A model generated the notes under the pieces. That model saw nothing but the letters and a program-made list of their open reading frames with translations, did no database searches and was not told the DNA's origin. Positions 24,320-34,895 of a stretch of DNA of 64,000 nucleotides are shown in pieces (positions within the stretch are counted from its first letter, which is position 1; every line of letters begins with the position of its first letter). This stretch comes from Pseudescherichia vulneris NBRC 102420 (lineage in GTDB: Bacteria; Pseudomonadota; Gammaproteobacteria; Enterobacterales; Enterobacteriaceae). The stretch covers positions 1 through 64,000 of the forward strand of contig NZ_BBMZ01000026.1 of the NCBI RefSeq assembly GCF_000759795.1. Direction: 5' to 3'. The position numbers and the translations under genes were made by a program.

Positions 24320-25732
24320 ATGAAAAAGACCAAAATTGTTTGCACCATCGGCCCGAAAACCGAATCCGAAGAGATGTTGACCAAGATGCTGGACGCCGGT
24401 ATGAACGTTATGCGTCTCAACTTCTCTCACGGTGACTATGCAGAACACGGTCAGCGCATCCAGAACCTGCGCAACGTGATGAGCAAAACCGGCAAAAAAG
24501 CCGCGATTTTGCTGGATACCAAAGGGCCAGAAATCCGCACCATTAAGCTGGAAGGCGGTAACGACGTCTCTCTGAAAGCAGGCCAGACCTTCACCTTCAC
24601 CACCGATAAATCCGTTGTCGGTAACAACGACATCGTTGCTGTGACCTATGAAGGTTTCACCGCTGACCTCGCAGTGGGTAACACCGTGCTGGTTGACGAT
24701 GGCCTGATCGGTATGGAAGTGACCGCTATCGAAGGTAACAAGGTTGTTTGTAAAGTGCTGAACAACGGCGACCTCGGCGAAAATAAAGGCGTCAACCTGC
24801 CTGGCGTCTCTATCGCCCTGCCTGCCCTTGCTGAAAAAGACAAACAGGATCTGATCTTCGGTTGCGAGCAAGGCGTTGACTTCGTTGCAGCGTCCTTTAT
24901 CCGTAAACGTTCCGACGTGGTTGAAATCCGTGAGCACCTGAAGGCGCACGGCGGCGAAAACATTCAGATCATCTCCAAGATTGAAAACCAGGAAGGCCTG
25001 AACAACTTCGACGAAATCCTCGAAGCCTCTGACGGCATCATGGTTGCCCGTGGCGACCTGGGCGTTGAGATCCCGGTTGAAGAAGTGATCTTCGCCCAGA
25101 AGATGATGATCGAAAAATGTATCCGCGCACGTAAAGTGGTCATCACCGCCACCCAGATGCTCGATTCTATGATTAAGAACCCGCGTCCGACTCGCGCTGA
25201 AGCGGGCGACGTCGCCAACGCCATCCTCGACGGTACCGATGCTGTGATGCTCTCCGGTGAGTCCGCTAAAGGTAAATACCCGCTGGAAGCGGTGACCATC
25301 ATGGCGACCATCTGTGAGCGTACTGACCGTGTGATGACCAGCCGTCTGGACTTCAACAACGACAGCCGCAAGCTGCGCATCACCGAAGCCGTTTGCCGTG
25401 GTGCAGTAGAAACCGCTGAAAAACTGGAAGCACCGCTGATCGTTGTTGCAACCCAGGGTGGCAAATCTGCCCGTGCGGTACGTAAATACTTCCCGGATGC
25501 GACTATTCTGGCCCTGACCACCAACGAACTGACCGCCCGTCAGCTGGTACTGAGCAAAGGCGTTGTCGCGCAGCTGGTGAACGAGATTGCCTCTACGGAT
25601 GATTTCTACCTGCAGGGTAAAGAGATCGCCCTGGCGAGCGGCCTGGCACAGAAAGGCGACGTGGTTGTCATGGTTTCCGGTGCGCTGGTTCCAAGCGGTA
25701 CAACTAATACAGCGTCTGTGCATGTACTGTAA
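24320..25732 (+). CDS. pykF: Pyruvate kinase I (fructose-1,6-bisphosphate activated)
   Basis: A 470-residue pyruvate kinase, the same length as E. coli PykF, converting PEP and ADP to pyruvate and ATP. It begins [20 protein letters not shown]. The TIM-barrel domain is interrupted by the B domain (about 70-170); the active-site segment [20 protein letters not shown] (Lys in ISKIE) and the Mg-binding ...[10 protein letters not shown] are intact. The C-terminal effector domain (345-470) ends with [14 protein letters not shown]. It has a Cra operator, a long leader and a strong terminator. A 473-codon antisense frame covers it and is a shadow. Confidence 0.98.
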   Translation: MKKTKIVCTIGPKTESEEMLTKMLDAGMNVMRLNFSHGDYAEHGQRIQNLRNVMSKTGKKAAILLDTKGPEIRTIKLEGGNDVSLKAGQTFTFTTDKSVVGNNDIVAVTYEGFTADLAVGNTVLVDDGLIGMEVTAIEGNKVVCKVLNNGDLGENKGVNLPGVSIALPALAEKDKQDLIFGCEQGVDFVAASFIRKRSDVVEIREHLKAHGGENIQIISKIENQEGLNNFDEILEASDGIMVARGDLGVEIPVEEVIFAQKMMIEKCIRARKVVITATQMLDSMIKNPRPTRAEAGDVANAILDGTDAVMLSGESAKGKYPLEAVTIMATICERTDRVMTSRLDFNNDSRKLRITEAVCRGAVETAEKLEAPLIVVATQGGKSARAVRKYFPDATILALTTNELTARQLVLSKGVVAQLVNEIASTDDFYLQGKEIALASGLAQKGDVVVMVSGALVPSGTTNTASVHVL

Positions 25733-25761
25733 TTATTAACAGCTCTATTAATTTGCACTAA

Positions 25762-25787
25762 AAGCGCCCTCCGGGCGCTTTTTTTAT
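25762..25787 (+). terminator. Terminator of pykF
   Basis: AAGCGCC and GGGCGCTT pair around CTCC and are followed by TTTTTTT. Confidence 0.92.
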
Positions 25788-25989
25788 TCCCTCAGAAGCC
25801 CCTCTCATTAGGAATGCAAATCGGATTAGACTATTTAACGTCGTATTTCATAAGATATATCCGATGAAAATGGTCTGTTTTCACACAGCTTTTTTACCAT
25901 TTTCACTAAATTCGATGCATCTTTGAGCGAACGATCAAATTTAGGTGTATTCCCAGCAAAAAAATATTCTCAACATAAAAAAGTTTGTG

Positions 25990-25996
25990 TAATACT
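25990..25996 (+). promoter_or_regulatory. lpp promoter -10 region
   Basis: TAATACT within a stretch that is nearly identical to the E. coli lpp promoter and leader (TTTGTGTAATACTTGTAACG), preceded by an A/T-rich upstream region. The whole 25733-26040 gap holds only the pykF terminator and this promoter. Confidence 0.8.
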
Positions 25997-26028
25997 TGTA
26001 ACGCTACATGGAGATTAACTCAATCTAG

Positions 26029-26277
<249 letters not shown>

Positions 26278-26290
26278 GAGTTCCTGTAAT

Positions 26291-26321
26291 AAAATGGCGC
26301 ACATTGTGCGCCATTTTTTTT
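26291..26321 (+). terminator. Terminator of lpp
   Basis: AAAATGGCGCAC and GTGCGCCATTTT pair around ATT, followed by a run of eight T. Confidence 0.93.
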
Positions 26322-26345
26322 GCCTGTCATTCAGTAGCTCTCTGA

Positions 26346-27365
26346 CTACTGCGTCATCGTTACTCCCGCTCCTTCACTTCCTGCTCCGGCCACTGACGAC
26401 GTCTGACTATTGTGGGCTGACAGCACTGCCGCCGGACCCGATGCGCCCTTTGCCACCGGCACGTTTACCGGATACCCTGCACGCCGCAGCATGGCTTTAT
26501 CAATTGTCGATTGATCGCCTCCCGCCTGACGAATAGCGTCGCTAAAGGTCGCGGTCAGGGTGATGGGTACGGTTTGCGTGTTCTCCTCAGGCTGCTGCGA
26601 GAGCGGGCGATGTACCTCGATATACTGCTTGCCGTCAGGCTCAACGGAGTACTTCACGGGCTCATTGATAATACGCACCGGCATGCCGGTAGAGGCCTGG
26701 GAGAAGAGCGCCTGGATATCGGGCGCGGCCATACGAATACAGCCGGAGCTGACGCGTAGCCCAACGCTATCTGGCGCGCTGGTACCATGGATCAGATACT
26801 CACCCCTTCCCTCCGCCAAACGCAGCGCAAAGCGCCCTAGCGGGTTATTTGGCCCGGCAGGGACCACGGCAGGAAGCGTGATGCCTTTGGCAAGCGAGCG
26901 CGCCCGTATACCCGCAGGCGGCGTCCAGGTCGGGTTCGGTATCTTCTGGCTTATTCTGGTCAGCGTAACGGGTGTTTCAAGCCCCTGCTGGCCGATGCCA
27001 ATAGGATAGACCTGGACGCTGTTTTCACCCGGCGGATAGAAATAGAGCCGCAGCTCGGCCAGATTGACCACGATTCCCTCCCGAGGCGTATCGGGCAGCA
27101 GCATCTGCGTAGGGATCGTCATCACCGTGCCAGGCTTCGGTACCGGCGCGATGGTATTATTAGCTTCAATAAGCAACATCGCAGGCGTGTCGAAGTGACG
27201 ACCGATCGCCTGAAGGTTACGATCCTGAGGCTGCACGGTGTAGGTCTGGTTTTGACCAATAAGACGGCTACCCGGCGGCGGCAGTAAATAGTCTGCTGCC
27301 CGGGCGGCTTGAATAGCGCTAAATGCGCTGATAATGCTCACTGTTATTAGAGACGCGCGTTTCAT
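26346..27365 (-). CDS. ldtE: L,D-transpeptidase LdtE (YnhG)
   Basis: A 339-residue periplasmic enzyme that forms mDAP-mDAP (3-3) cross-links in peptidoglycan. A signal peptide ends near AARA (about residue 23). A LysM-like domain follows ([20 protein letters not shown], about 42-88). The YkuD catalytic domain (about 97-230) carries the [10 protein letters not shown] and SSGCIRM motifs, with Cys as the nucleophile. The C-terminal 90 residues are a Pro/Gln/Ser/Ala-rich tail, longer and more repetitive than usual. Position between lpp and sufE is as in E. coli. Confidence 0.95.
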   Translation of the reverse strand: MKRASLITVSIISAFSAIQAARAADYLLPPPGSRLIGQNQTYTVQPQDRNLQAIGRHFDTPAMLLIEANNTIAPVPKPGTVMTIPTQMLLPDTPREGIVVNLAELRLYFYPPGENSVQVYPIGIGQQGLETPVTLTRISQKIPNPTWTPPAGIRARSLAKGITLPAVVPAGPNNPLGRFALRLAEGRGEYLIHGTSAPDSVGLRVSSGCIRMAAPDIQALFSQASTGMPVRIINEPVKYSVEPDGKQYIEVHRPLSQQPEENTQTVPITLTATFSDAIRQAGGDQSTIDKAMLRRAGYPVNVPVAKGASGPAAVLSAHNSQTSSVAGAGSEGAGVTMTQ

Positions 27366-27410
27366 ACAGAGTTTCCCGTATTCACTGGCCCAGCGCCAGA
27401 AAGCTGAAAA

Positions 27411-27440
27411 TTACGCGAGGAGAAAAGTCACCTCGCGTAA
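27411..27440 (-). terminator. Terminator of the suf operon
   Basis: TTACGCGAGG and CCTCGCGTAA are a perfect 10-bp inverted repeat; on the minus strand TTTT follows. It lies between sufE and ldtE. Confidence 0.75.
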
Positions 27441-27464
27441 CAGGATGAAAGCTATAAAAACAGT

Positions 27465-27881
27465 TTAGCTAATGTTGGCGGCTTTGTTACGAATTGCGCG
27501 GATCATCGCTTCCAGACCCTGGGAGCGCGAGGGGGTCAAATGCTGGGCAAGGGCCATTTTTTCAAACCACGGGCGGACATCAAAAGCGACAATATCCTGC
27601 GCCGTCATCTGCTGATAAAGAATAAAGACGACGGCAATCAGCCCTTTTACAATGGCCGCGTCGCTATCGCCCTGCAGCTCAATAATGCCGCTCTCGTTTT
27701 GCTGCATCACGATCCATACCTGGCTCTGACAACCCTGAATCGTGTTCTCAGCGCTGTGCGCCTGCTCGCTCAGAGCGGGCAGACGCTGACCCAGTTCGAT
27801 AATATAAAGATACTTCTCTTCCCAGTTAGCGCAGCGCGTAAAGTTACGCAGCAGCCGCTCTTTATCGGGTAATTCAGCCAT
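27465..27881 (-). CDS. sufE: Cysteine desulfurase activator SufE
   Basis: A 138-residue partner that takes the persulfide from SufS onto its own cysteine (in [10 protein letters not shown], Cys51) and passes it to the SufBCD scaffold. The sequence is collinear with E. coli SufE, including [20 protein letters not shown]. It is the last gene of sufABCDSE, 13 bases after sufS. Confidence 0.97.
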   Translation of the reverse strand: MAELPDKERLLRNFTRCANWEEKYLYIIELGQRLPALSEQAHSAENTIQGCQSQVWIVMQQNESGIIELQGDSDAAIVKGLIAVVFILYQQMTAQDIVAFDVRPWFEKMALAQHLTPSRSQGLEAMIRAIRNKAANIS

Positions 27882-27894
27882 AACCGCTCCTTTG

Positions 27895-29115
27895 TTAGCC
27901 CAGCAGCTGATGAATACGTTTCAGCCCGGCTACCAGACGATCCACCTCTTCCTGCGTGTTGTAAATAGCCAGCGATGCACGACACATGGCTGGAACGTTA
28001 TAAAACGCCATCAGCGGCATCGCACAGTGATGGCCGGTACGCACCGCCACGCCGTAATTATCGAGGAAGCTCCCGACGTCATAGGCGTGATGCTTACCTA
28101 AATTGAAGGCAATGACGCCCTGACGCTGCGCGGGACCATACAGCGTGATATCCGGCACCGTGGCCATCTCAGCCAGCGCATACGTCATTAAGGACTGCTC
28201 GTAAGCCTGGATATTATCGAGGCCCAGCATGCTGACGTACTCTATGGCCGCACCGAGCGCGATAATCCCGCCGGTATTCGGGGTTCCGGCCTCAAAGCGC
28301 CACGGCGCGCGGGCATAGGTCGTACCGTCGGTCAGGCTGACGGTAGCGATCATCGACCCGCCTCCTTCCCACGGCGGCATAGCCTGGAGAATATCCTCTT
28401 TGACATAGAGAATGCCGATGCCGGTAGGCCCGTAGAGCTTGTGCGCGGAAAAGGCATAGAAGTCGCAGTCCAGCGCCTGCACGTCAACGGTATGGTGGAT
28501 CACCGCCTGCGCACCGTCCACCAGCACCTTAGCGCCATGCTGGTGGGCAAGCGCGGTCATCTCGGCGATGGGGTTTTCCGTGCCCAGCACGTTAGACACC
28601 TGGGTAATTGCCAGCAGGCGGGTGCGATCGTCAAGCAGCTCGCGCCAGACGTCCAGCTGTAGCGTCCCGTCGGGGTTGAGCGGGATCACTCGCAGCTCAG
28701 CGCCGGTACGCTCGCACAGCATCTGCCACGGCACGATATTGGCATGGTGCTCCATCATCGTAATGATGATGTTGTCCCCGGCGCGGATCTGACTGTTGCC
28801 CCAGCTGTGCGCTACGAGGTTAATCGCCTCGGTGGTACCGCGGACAAAGACGAGTTCCTCCGCTGACCGGGCATTAAGAAAACTGGCCGCCTGAGCGCGC
28901 ACGTTCTCCATCCGCTGCGTTGCCTCGGCGCTCAGGGTATGGATCCCCCGATGCACCGCCGCATAGCCGTGCCGATAGAACTCGGCCTCGGCGTCGATAA
29001 CCTGATTGGGTTTCTGCGCGCTGGCAGCGCTGTCCAGATACGCCAGCGGCACGCCGTTCACTTCACGCGACAGGACGGGGAAATCTGCCCGCACATCGCT
29101 CACGGAATAACTCAT
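27895..29115 (-). CDS. sufS: Cysteine desulfurase SufS
   Basis: A 406-residue PLP enzyme (class V aminotransferase fold) that removes sulfur from cysteine for Fe-S assembly under iron limitation and oxidative stress. The PLP lysine lies in [14 protein letters not shown] (near residue 226), and the catalytic cysteine in [11 protein letters not shown] (near 364). The start codon overlaps the sufD stop by four bases, indicating coupling. Length matches E. coli SufS. Confidence 0.97.
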   Translation of the reverse strand: MSYSVSDVRADFPVLSREVNGVPLAYLDSAASAQKPNQVIDAEAEFYRHGYAAVHRGIHTLSAEATQRMENVRAQAASFLNARSAEELVFVRGTTEAINLVAHSWGNSQIRAGDNIIITMMEHHANIVPWQMLCERTGAELRVIPLNPDGTLQLDVWRELLDDRTRLLAITQVSNVLGTENPIAEMTALAHQHGAKVLVDGAQAVIHHTVDVQALDCDFYAFSAHKLYGPTGIGILYVKEDILQAMPPWEGGGSMIATVSLTDGTTYARAPWRFEAGTPNTGGIIALGAAIEYVSMLGLDNIQAYEQSLMTYALAEMATVPDITLYGPAQRQGVIAFNLGKHHAYDVGSFLDNYGVAVRTGHHCAMPLMAFYNVPAMCRASLAIYNTQEEVDRLVAGLKRIHQLLG

Positions 29116-30383
29116 GCGTTGCCCCCTGCGAGGCGCTGACCAATTCGGCTCAACACCTGCTGCTTAAGCGCCTCGTCACTGATGGCTTCCGTCAGTTCAG
29201 CGGCAAAGGCATAGATAATCATCTGCTGGGCGGCCTGCCGATCGATGCCGCGCGAGCGCAGGTAAAACATCTGTTCATCATCAATACGGCCAACGGTCGC
29301 ACCGTGGCTACATTTTACGTCGTCGGCATAGATCTCCAGCTGCGGCTTGGTATCGACTTCCGCCAGCCGGCCCAGCAGCAGATTGTTATTGGTCATCTGC
29401 CCGTCGGTTTTGATGGCGTGCTGAGCCACGTTGATCATGCCGTTAAATACCGCGCGGCCTTTGTCGCTAACGATGGTTTTGTGCAGCTGGCGGCTGTTAC
29501 AAAAGCCTTTATTGTGCTCAAGCCAGGTACGGGTATCGCATACCTCGTTATTCACCGGCATCGCCAGGCTATTGATGCGCAGCGTGGTATTTTCACCGTT
29601 AAGCTGGGAGCTGGTATGGTGTCGCAGCACGGCCCCGCCGAGCAGGAAGCTATGGCTCCAGGCAGCGGCATCGGCGGCCATAAAGAGATCGTTATGGGCA
29701 AAGTGGTAGCTGCCCGCGTTCTCGAAGGCCAGCTTCACATGGTGCAGCTGCGCGTTAGCCCCGACGTTCATCGTCAGGCGTGAGCCAGTGAAGTGTCCGC
29801 TGTCGTTGAGGCTGACGTAGTGCTCATAGAGGGTTGCCTCAGCACTCTCTGCCAGCTCGATATGGTGCCGATAGTGAACGGTGTTCATCTCGTCCCCATC
29901 CAGCCCTTGGGTAATGTGCATCAAGAGCAACGGCTTAGCAGGCCGTTGATTACGCGCTACATGAATATGCGTCACGCTTGTCGAAAGGCTTTCGGTCAGA
30001 TGCAGAAACACCTCTGACTGCACCGGCGCGGGCAATGCGCTGCGCTCGTCGTTAATGGACACGCTATATCCGCTGCCGTCGAGGCTGTCGCTCAGGTCGG
30101 CATCAAACTGCCCGTCGATAAATACCAGCCGCAGCGCATCTATCGGCAGGGCCAGGGCGTCACGCTGTTCAGCGCTAATGCGGCTGCTTTTAGCGACAAA
30201 CTGGTGCTTCAGCAGCCCGTCGAGGGACGTATATTTCCAGTCTTCCTGTTTGCGCGTCGGCAGGCCTAAGCGCAGCATCTGCTGCAGGTGCTGCTGGGCC
30301 TGCTCGGAGCGGTTCCCGCCCTGGGCTTCAAACAGATGATGCCACTGCTGCAGCGCGTTACTGCTGTTCTGTAAGCCAGCCAT
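29112..30383 (-). CDS. sufD: Fe-S scaffold subunit SufD
   Basis: A 423-residue subunit of the SufBC2D scaffold that assembles Fe-S clusters. I start it at the ATG at 30383 ([20 protein letters not shown]), matching E. coli SufD in start and length; the open frame continues upstream inside sufC but is only sufC antiphase sequence. The conserved C-terminal core with [20 protein letters not shown] carries the interface residue His. The gene overlaps the end of sufC by 26 bases and the start of sufS by 4. Confidence 0.97.
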   Translation of the reverse strand: MAGLQNSSNALQQWHHLFEAQGGNRSEQAQQHLQQMLRLGLPTRKQEDWKYTSLDGLLKHQFVAKSSRISAEQRDALALPIDALRLVFIDGQFDADLSDSLDGSGYSVSINDERSALPAPVQSEVFLHLTESLSTSVTHIHVARNQRPAKPLLLMHITQGLDGDEMNTVHYRHHIELAESAEATLYEHYVSLNDSGHFTGSRLTMNVGANAQLHHVKLAFENAGSYHFAHNDLFMAADAAAWSHSFLLGGAVLRHHTSSQLNGENTTLRINSLAMPVNNEVCDTRTWLEHNKGFCNSRQLHKTIVSDKGRAVFNGMINVAQHAIKTDGQMTNNNLLLGRLAEVDTKPQLEIYADDVKCSHGATVGRIDDEQMFYLRSRGIDRQAAQQMIIYAFAAELTEAISDEALKQQVLSRIGQRLAGGNA

Positions 30384-31104
30384 AGCCCTGCTCCTCCAGC
30401 TGTTTGACCAGCGTAAAATCGCCTGATTTGACAATGCGGCCCTGATAAAGGACATGCACGTAATCGGGCTTGATGTAGTCAAGAATGCGCTGGTAGTGCG
30501 TAACGATGATAAAGGCGCGCTTGTCGTCGCGCAGGGAGTTCACACCGTCAGCGACAATCTTCAGGGCGTCAATGTCCAGGCCGGAGTCTGTTTCATCGAG
30601 GATGCACAGCTCAGGCTCAAGCACCGCCATCTGCAAAATATCATTGCGCTTCTTTTCACCGCCAGAGAAGCCGACGTTGACCGAACGCGTGAGCAGATCT
30701 TCCGGCATCTTCAGCAGCTTGATCTTCTCTTCCATCAGATCCTGGAAGTCGAAGCGGTCCAGCTCCTCCTGACCACGGTGCTTGCGCACGGCGTTAAGCG
30801 CGGTTTGCAGGAAGAACTGATTGCTGACGCCGGGGATCTCCACCGGGTACTGGAACGCCATAAAGACGCCCTCGCCTGCACGCTCCTCGGGATCCAGCTC
30901 CAGCAGATCTTGACCTTTGAACTCAACGCTGCCGCCGGTGACTTCATAGTCTTCCCGCCCGGCCAGGGTTGCTGACAGCGTACTTTTACCGGAACCGTTG
31001 GGTCCCATAATGGCGTGCACCTCGCCGGGGCGAACCTCCAGGCTCAGACCGCGCAGGATCTCTTTATCTTCAACGGATACCTGTAAATCTTTAATGCTTA
31101 ACAT
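30358..31104 (-). CDS. sufC: Fe-S assembly ATPase SufC
   Basis: A 248-residue ABC-type ATPase without membrane partner, the motor of the SufBC2D complex. Walker A is GPNGSGKST (about 34-42), the signature is FSGGEKKRND, and Walker B reads ELCILDETDSGLD. The H-loop ITHYQRIL shows the SufC-type motif. It overlaps sufD by 26 bases and follows sufB by 17. Confidence 0.98.
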   Translation of the reverse strand: MLSIKDLQVSVEDKEILRGLSLEVRPGEVHAIMGPNGSGKSTLSATLAGREDYEVTGGSVEFKGQDLLELDPEERAGEGVFMAFQYPVEIPGVSNQFFLQTALNAVRKHRGQEELDRFDFQDLMEEKIKLLKMPEDLLTRSVNVGFSGGEKKRNDILQMAVLEPELCILDETDSGLDIDALKIVADGVNSLRDDKRAFIIVTHYQRILDYIKPDYVHVLYQGRIVKSGDFTLVKQLEEQGYGWLTEQQ

Positions 31105-31121
31105 AGGGATTCCCTTATTCC

Positions 31122-32621
31122 TTAACCGACGCTGTGTTCAAGGCTAATTGCCAGCAGTTTTTGTGCTTCTACGGCAAACTCCAGCGGCAGCTCGGAGAAG
31201 ACATCTTTACAGAAGCCGTTAACAATCATAGATATTGCATCCTCTTCGCTAATGCCGCGTTGCAGGCAGTAGAAAAGCTGATCCTCACCAATGCGCGAGG
31301 TCGTCGCCTCGTGCTCAAGCTGGGCGCTGTTGTTGCGGCACTCAACATAGGGGAAGGTGTGCGCCCCGCAATCAGGTCCAATCAGCATCGAGTCACACTG
31401 GGTAAAGTTACGCGCGTTGGTCGCCGTCGGCATGATTTTCACCAGCCCGCGGTAGCTGTTCTGGCTTTGCCCCGCCGAGATCCCTTTCGAGATGATCGTC
31501 GACTTAGTGTTCTTACCGATGTGGATCATCTTGGTGCCGGTATCGGCCTGCTGGTGGCCGCTGGTGAGCGCCACGGAGTAGAACTCGCCGATAGAGTTAT
31601 CGCCGCGCAGGATAACGCTTGGGTATTTCCAGGTGATCGCCGAGCCGGTCTCTGACTGCGTCCATGACATCTTGCTGTTTTCGCCTTCGCACAGCGCACG
31701 CTTGGTCACGAAGTTCAGAATGCCGCCGGTGTTGTTATCCCCCGGGAACCAGTTCTGTACGGTGGAGTATTTTACCTCCGCGTCTTTATGGATGATCACC
31801 TCGACTACCGCGGCATGAAGCTGATAGCTATCGCGCACCGGTGCCGAGCAGCCCTCAATATAGCTGACGTAGCTACCCTCATCCGCCACCAGAATGGTAC
31901 GTTCGAACTGGCCCGTTTTCTCCGCGTTAATACGGAAATAGGTAGAGAGCTCCATTGGGCAGTGCACGCCTTTCGGCACATAGATAAAGGTGCCATCGGA
32001 GGCGACGGCCGCGTTCAGGGCGGCGAAGAAGTTATCGTTGCTCGGTACGACCGTACCAAGGTATTTCTTCACCAGCTCGGGGTGATCGTGGATAGCCTCC
32101 CCGAATGAGCAGAAGATAATTCCCTGCTCGGAAAGTTTCTCCCGATAGGTCGTCGCCACCGAGACGGAGTCAAAGATGGCGTCCACCGCCACCTCGCGCC
32201 CCTCTCGCACCGGCACACCCAGCTGATTAAACGCCGCTTCGACCTCATTGGTCAGGTAGGCGTTTGCGCCGGTCTGCTGCACCGCACCGGGCTCTGAGGC
32301 GCAGGTATCGTCGCAGTTGCCGCAGGAAGGCGCGGAGTAGTAACTGTAATCCTGGTAGTTGAGCTTGTCATAGTGAGCCTTGAGCCAGTGTGGCTCCTCC
32401 ATGGTCAGCCATGCCCGAAATGCGCTCAGGCGGAACTCAAGCATCCATTCAGGTTCATTTCGTTTGGCCGAGATAGCCCGCACCACATCTTCATTGATGC
32501 CGTGGGCCATCTCGTCAGTCTGTAACCGGGTAAAGAAGCCCTCTTTATAGTTAAGGGGGCCTGACCAGGTTTGGACATCGTCCATTGCTTCAGTTTTATG
32601 AGACTCAACATTACGAGACAT
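31122..32621 (-). CDS. sufB: Fe-S scaffold subunit SufB
   Basis: A 499-residue core scaffold subunit that holds the nascent cluster with SufD. Conserved features include the N-terminal CGNCDDTC cysteine cluster, the beta-helix core, and the cysteine in [13 protein letters not shown] that is required for sulfur acceptance. It is four residues longer at the N-terminus (SHKTEAMDD) than E. coli SufB. It lies 8 bases after sufA in the suf operon. Confidence 0.97.
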   Translation of the reverse strand: MSRNVESHKTEAMDDVQTWSGPLNYKEGFFTRLQTDEMAHGINEDVVRAISAKRNEPEWMLEFRLSAFRAWLTMEEPHWLKAHYDKLNYQDYSYYSAPSCGNCDDTCASEPGAVQQTGANAYLTNEVEAAFNQLGVPVREGREVAVDAIFDSVSVATTYREKLSEQGIIFCSFGEAIHDHPELVKKYLGTVVPSNDNFFAALNAAVASDGTFIYVPKGVHCPMELSTYFRINAEKTGQFERTILVADEGSYVSYIEGCSAPVRDSYQLHAAVVEVIIHKDAEVKYSTVQNWFPGDNNTGGILNFVTKRALCEGENSKMSWTQSETGSAITWKYPSVILRGDNSIGEFYSVALTSGHQQADTGTKMIHIGKNTKSTIISKGISAGQSQNSYRGLVKIMPTATNARNFTQCDSMLIGPDCGAHTFPYVECRNNSAQLEHEATTSRIGEDQLFYCLQRGISEEDAISMIVNGFCKDVFSELPLEFAVEAQKLLAISLEHSVG

Positions 32622-32629
32622 AGTACCGC

Positions 32630-32998
32630 CTATACCCCAAAGCTTTCACCACAGCCACACTCGTGCTGAGCTTTCGGATTATAAAATTTAAATATCTGGT
32701 TTAATCCTTCGCGCACATAGTCGACGGTCGTTCCATCGATGAACGGCATGGCCTGTAGAGGAACATACAGATGCGCGCCGTCACGCTCAAAGAGCAGATC
32801 GTCTTCCGCAGGCTCGGTCACGGTATCCAGTACATAGCCAAAGCCTGCACAGCCCGTCTGTTTGATACCGAGACGAACGCCGCGTAGCTCCGGCTGCTTG
32901 CTGGTCAGGGCGCGAATGTGCTCCGCCGCCGCAGGGGTCAGGATTAAACCCTGCCAGCCCGGGTTGTTTGGATCAAAAGTCCCTGAATGCAATTCCAT
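32630..32998 (-). CDS. sufA: A-type Fe-S carrier SufA
   Basis: A 122-residue carrier that accepts clusters from SufBCD and hands them to targets. The three cluster-binding cysteines are at QTGCAGFG (near 50) and HECGCGESF (near 114 and 116). It is the first gene of sufABCDSE, so the promoter and Fur box lie just upstream. Length equals E. coli SufA. Confidence 0.97.
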   Translation of the reverse strand: MELHSGTFDPNNPGWQGLILTPAAAEHIRALTSKQPELRGVRLGIKQTGCAGFGYVLDTVTEPAEDDLLFERDGAHLYVPLQAMPFIDGTTVDYVREGLNQIFKFYNPKAQHECGCGESFGV

Positions 32999-33043
32999 AG
33001 GTATACCTCACATGATTACGTCAGCAGGACATAACGCTATGTT

Positions 33044-33062
33044 AGTGATAATGATTATCACT
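33044..33062. promoter_or_regulatory. Fur box of the suf operon
   Basis: AGTGATAATGATTATCACT is a near-perfect 19-bp Fur palindrome, 46 bases before the sufA start. Fur-Fe represses suf in E. coli, and the same is expected here. Confidence 0.92.
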
Positions 33063-33576
33063 TCAACCTCTAATCCGCAGGGTTATTCGCGTTAAGCGCT
33101 CTTTTTGTATACGTCTATTAAGCATAGACCCTGCTGCCAGGGTTAACAGGAAAGGATGTTATATCTTAATTTATTGATATCGCTTCATTTAATTTAGCAG
33201 TAACCTCTATAGGGTTGTATAAATGAAACATGTATAGGCAATACCTATTTTTGTGATTAACATCCGAAAGAGTTTAAAAACACAACAAGAGATAGGAATA
33301 ATCGATCGAAATAATTAAATAGATCGCTAAAACCGATTAATGTAGCGATATACTACCTTTTACAGCATTTAGTCGCATTACAGGGATCGATTTAGGATAA
33401 AGCACGAGCAAATTGGTTAATTATGCTAACGAGTCGGGTGGTAGGCAGCGGTTTCTTCGTGAAAATTGCGCCGCTTTAAAGGATCCTTTTCTATTAAGCA
33501 GCACAGCGCAGTATGGCCTGTAATCGATTACGGATCATGCTACTTTAACAGTTCGAATCAACGGGCCGGAGGGGTT
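33063..33576. other. Long AT-rich region between sufA and the zinc-ribbon gene
   Basis: About 510 bases. The left part must hold upstream suf activator sites; the right part is likely the promoter and a long leader of the zinc-ribbon gene. In E. coli ydiH and the sRNA rydB lie here; I recognise neither. Several short inverted repeats are visible but none that I can name. Confidence 0.5.
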
Positions 33577-33747
33577 ATCCCCAACATCAAATTTAAGTGC
33601 CCCGTCTGCAATGGCGCTAAGTTCCTCTTCACGACTTTTTGCCCCGACAAAAGCTGCTCCCATGGAGCCGTCTGTTCCGTTTGCGGAATCAGACTGACTG
33701 CTAAAAATACCCTTCCGAAAAGGCGGCGCTGGAATAAAGTTGCTTGA
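33577..33747 (+). CDS. Cys4 zinc-ribbon mini-protein A (YmcF/YnfQ-like), probable ATC start
   Basis: The coding frame is certain from comparison with its paralogue at 59250: the shared core is IPNIKFKCPVCNG...HGAVCSVCGIRLTA, with two CxxC pairs that should bind zinc, and base differences fall at third positions of this frame. GGAGGGG (33568-33574) is followed by TT and ATC; the paralogue has ATT there. No ATG or GTG exists in frame near the site; a TTG at 33466 would give 93 residues, but the upstream part is not conserved. With ATC the protein has 56 residues, close to cold-shock mini-proteins YmcF and YnfQ of E. coli. Function unknown. Confidence 0.72.
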   Translation: MPNIKFKCPVCNGAKFLFTTFCPDKSCSHGAVCSVCGIRLTAKNTLPKRRRWNKVA

Positions 33748-33749
33748 TG

Positions 33750-33769
33750 CAGGCCTCATCAGAGGCCTG
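33750..33769. terminator. Hairpin between zinc-ribbon gene A and lpxP
   Basis: CAGGCCTC and GAGGCCTG form a perfect 8-bp stem around ATCA. T-tracts on either side are weak. Confidence 0.6.
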
Positions 33770-33794
33770 TTAAACATGGACGTTTAGTTAAGCA

Positions 33795-34709
33795 TTAAAG
33801 ATAGAGCGAGGCTTCGCCCATCGGGCGGGTTTTGAAGCGGCGGTGGATCCACAGATACTGCTCCGGGGCGCGCATAATTTCCCGCTCAATCACCCGGTTC
33901 ATATAGCTGGCGGCTTCAAACTCATTCTCTACCGGATAGTCGGTTAACGCCTTGCCGATATGCAGCTGATAGCCGGAGCCATCCGGTTTACGAATCATCG
34001 TGACCGTCAGCATCGCCGAGCCGGAAAGGCGTGACAGCACGTAGGTGCCGTTGGTCGTTGCAGCGTTAACAGAGAAGAACGGTGCAAAAGTGCTGCCTTT
34101 GCGGCCGTAGTCCTGGTCCGGTGCAAACCACACCGCTTCACCTTTCCGCAGTGCGCTGACCAGCCCCTTCAGGTTACGACGGTCAATCATCGATTTATTC
34201 GATCGCATCCGTCCCCGAGTCTGCACCCACTCCATCACCGGACTGTTGTGCTGACGATAGGTGGCCATCATCGGCTGACACAGCCCCATCACGCGACCGC
34301 CCAGCTCCAGCGACATAAAGTGCACGCCGACGACCATCACGCCGTGGTGTTTTTTCTGGGCTTCAACCAGGTTCTGATAGCCTTCTACGTCGAACCAGCG
34401 GCGTACGCGCTTGTCCGACCAGAACCAGGCCATACCGGTTTCGATCAGGCCCATGCCTAATGACATAAAGTTTCTGTTGATAAGCGTTTCGCGCAGGGCG
34501 GGCGTCATCTCAGGGAAACAGAGCTCAAGGTTGCGCTGGGCAATGCTTTCTCGCCGCTTTAAAAACGGACGCGCAATTCGGCCAAGGCCGGTACCGAAGC
34601 GGTGAAGCAGAGGATAAGGCAGTTGAACCAGAAGCCACAGAATGGCAAGACCAAACCAGGTCATCCAGTGACGGGGATGAAGAAAAGCGAGTTTAAATGA
34701 AGCGATCAT
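33795..34709 (-). CDS. lpxP: Kdo2-lipid IVA palmitoleoyl acyltransferase LpxP
   Basis: A 304-residue inner-membrane lipid A acyltransferase of the LpxL/LpxM/LpxP group. It follows E. coli LpxP closely, with the N-terminal membrane anchor WFGLAILWLLVQLPYPLL and the catalytic HxxxxE motif in VGVHFMSLELGG (about residues 129-140). LpxP replaces LpxL at low temperature and adds palmitoleate to keep the outer membrane fluid. LpxL is the alternative identification, but long stretches such as EAVWFAPDQDYGRKGSTFAPFF and the C-terminus favour LpxP. In E. coli it lies elsewhere; here it is convergent with a cold-shock-like mini-gene. Confidence 0.85.
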   Translation of the reverse strand: MIASFKLAFLHPRHWMTWFGLAILWLLVQLPYPLLHRFGTGLGRIARPFLKRRESIAQRNLELCFPEMTPALRETLINRNFMSLGMGLIETGMAWFWSDKRVRRWFDVEGYQNLVEAQKKHHGVMVVGVHFMSLELGGRVMGLCQPMMATYRQHNSPVMEWVQTRGRMRSNKSMIDRRNLKGLVSALRKGEAVWFAPDQDYGRKGSTFAPFFSVNAATTNGTYVLSRLSGSAMLTVTMIRKPDGSGYQLHIGKALTDYPVENEFEAASYMNRVIEREIMRAPEQYLWIHRRFKTRPMGEASLYL

Positions 34710-34788
34710 ATCGTTGTTACCTTGTAAGCTTATAATAAGTAGCGCTTAAGGAAACAACGAATCCCTTCATTAGGTCATTCAGCGATAC

Positions 34789-34822
34789 ATCTCCTGATTG
34801 GACAACGTCTTTATCAGGAGAT
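34789..34822. repeat. Perfect inverted repeat in the lpxP upstream region
   Basis: ATCTCCTGAT and ATCAGGAGAT are perfect 10-base arms with a 14-base loop. It lies between menI and lpxP, 80 bases before the lpxP start, with no T run, so a leader structure is as likely as a terminator of menI. Confidence 0.7.
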
Positions 34823-34895
34823 TCAATATCGTCTAGTGTATCACGATTTTAAATAATCACCTTGCGGACTTAACAACATTGATCTACCCATTTTC

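Noticed and set aside
24302..25723. 473-codon frame antisense to pykF
   Set aside because: A shadow of the biased codon use of pykF; the translated sequence is low-complexity His/Gly/Phe-rich and has no start signals.
33099..33466. rydB sRNA expected between suf and the next gene as in E. coli
   Set aside because: I could not recognise its sequence or a terminator hairpin with a T run in the region, so it is not called.
33535..33777. Minus-strand frame over zinc-ribbon gene A, whose product shares a stretch (ADG-LKF-V--NPSGPL) with the minus strand at 59040-59483
   Set aside because: The similarity is the mirror of the plus-strand paralogy. Differences between the copies fall on third positions of the plus-strand Cys4 frame, not of the minus frame.
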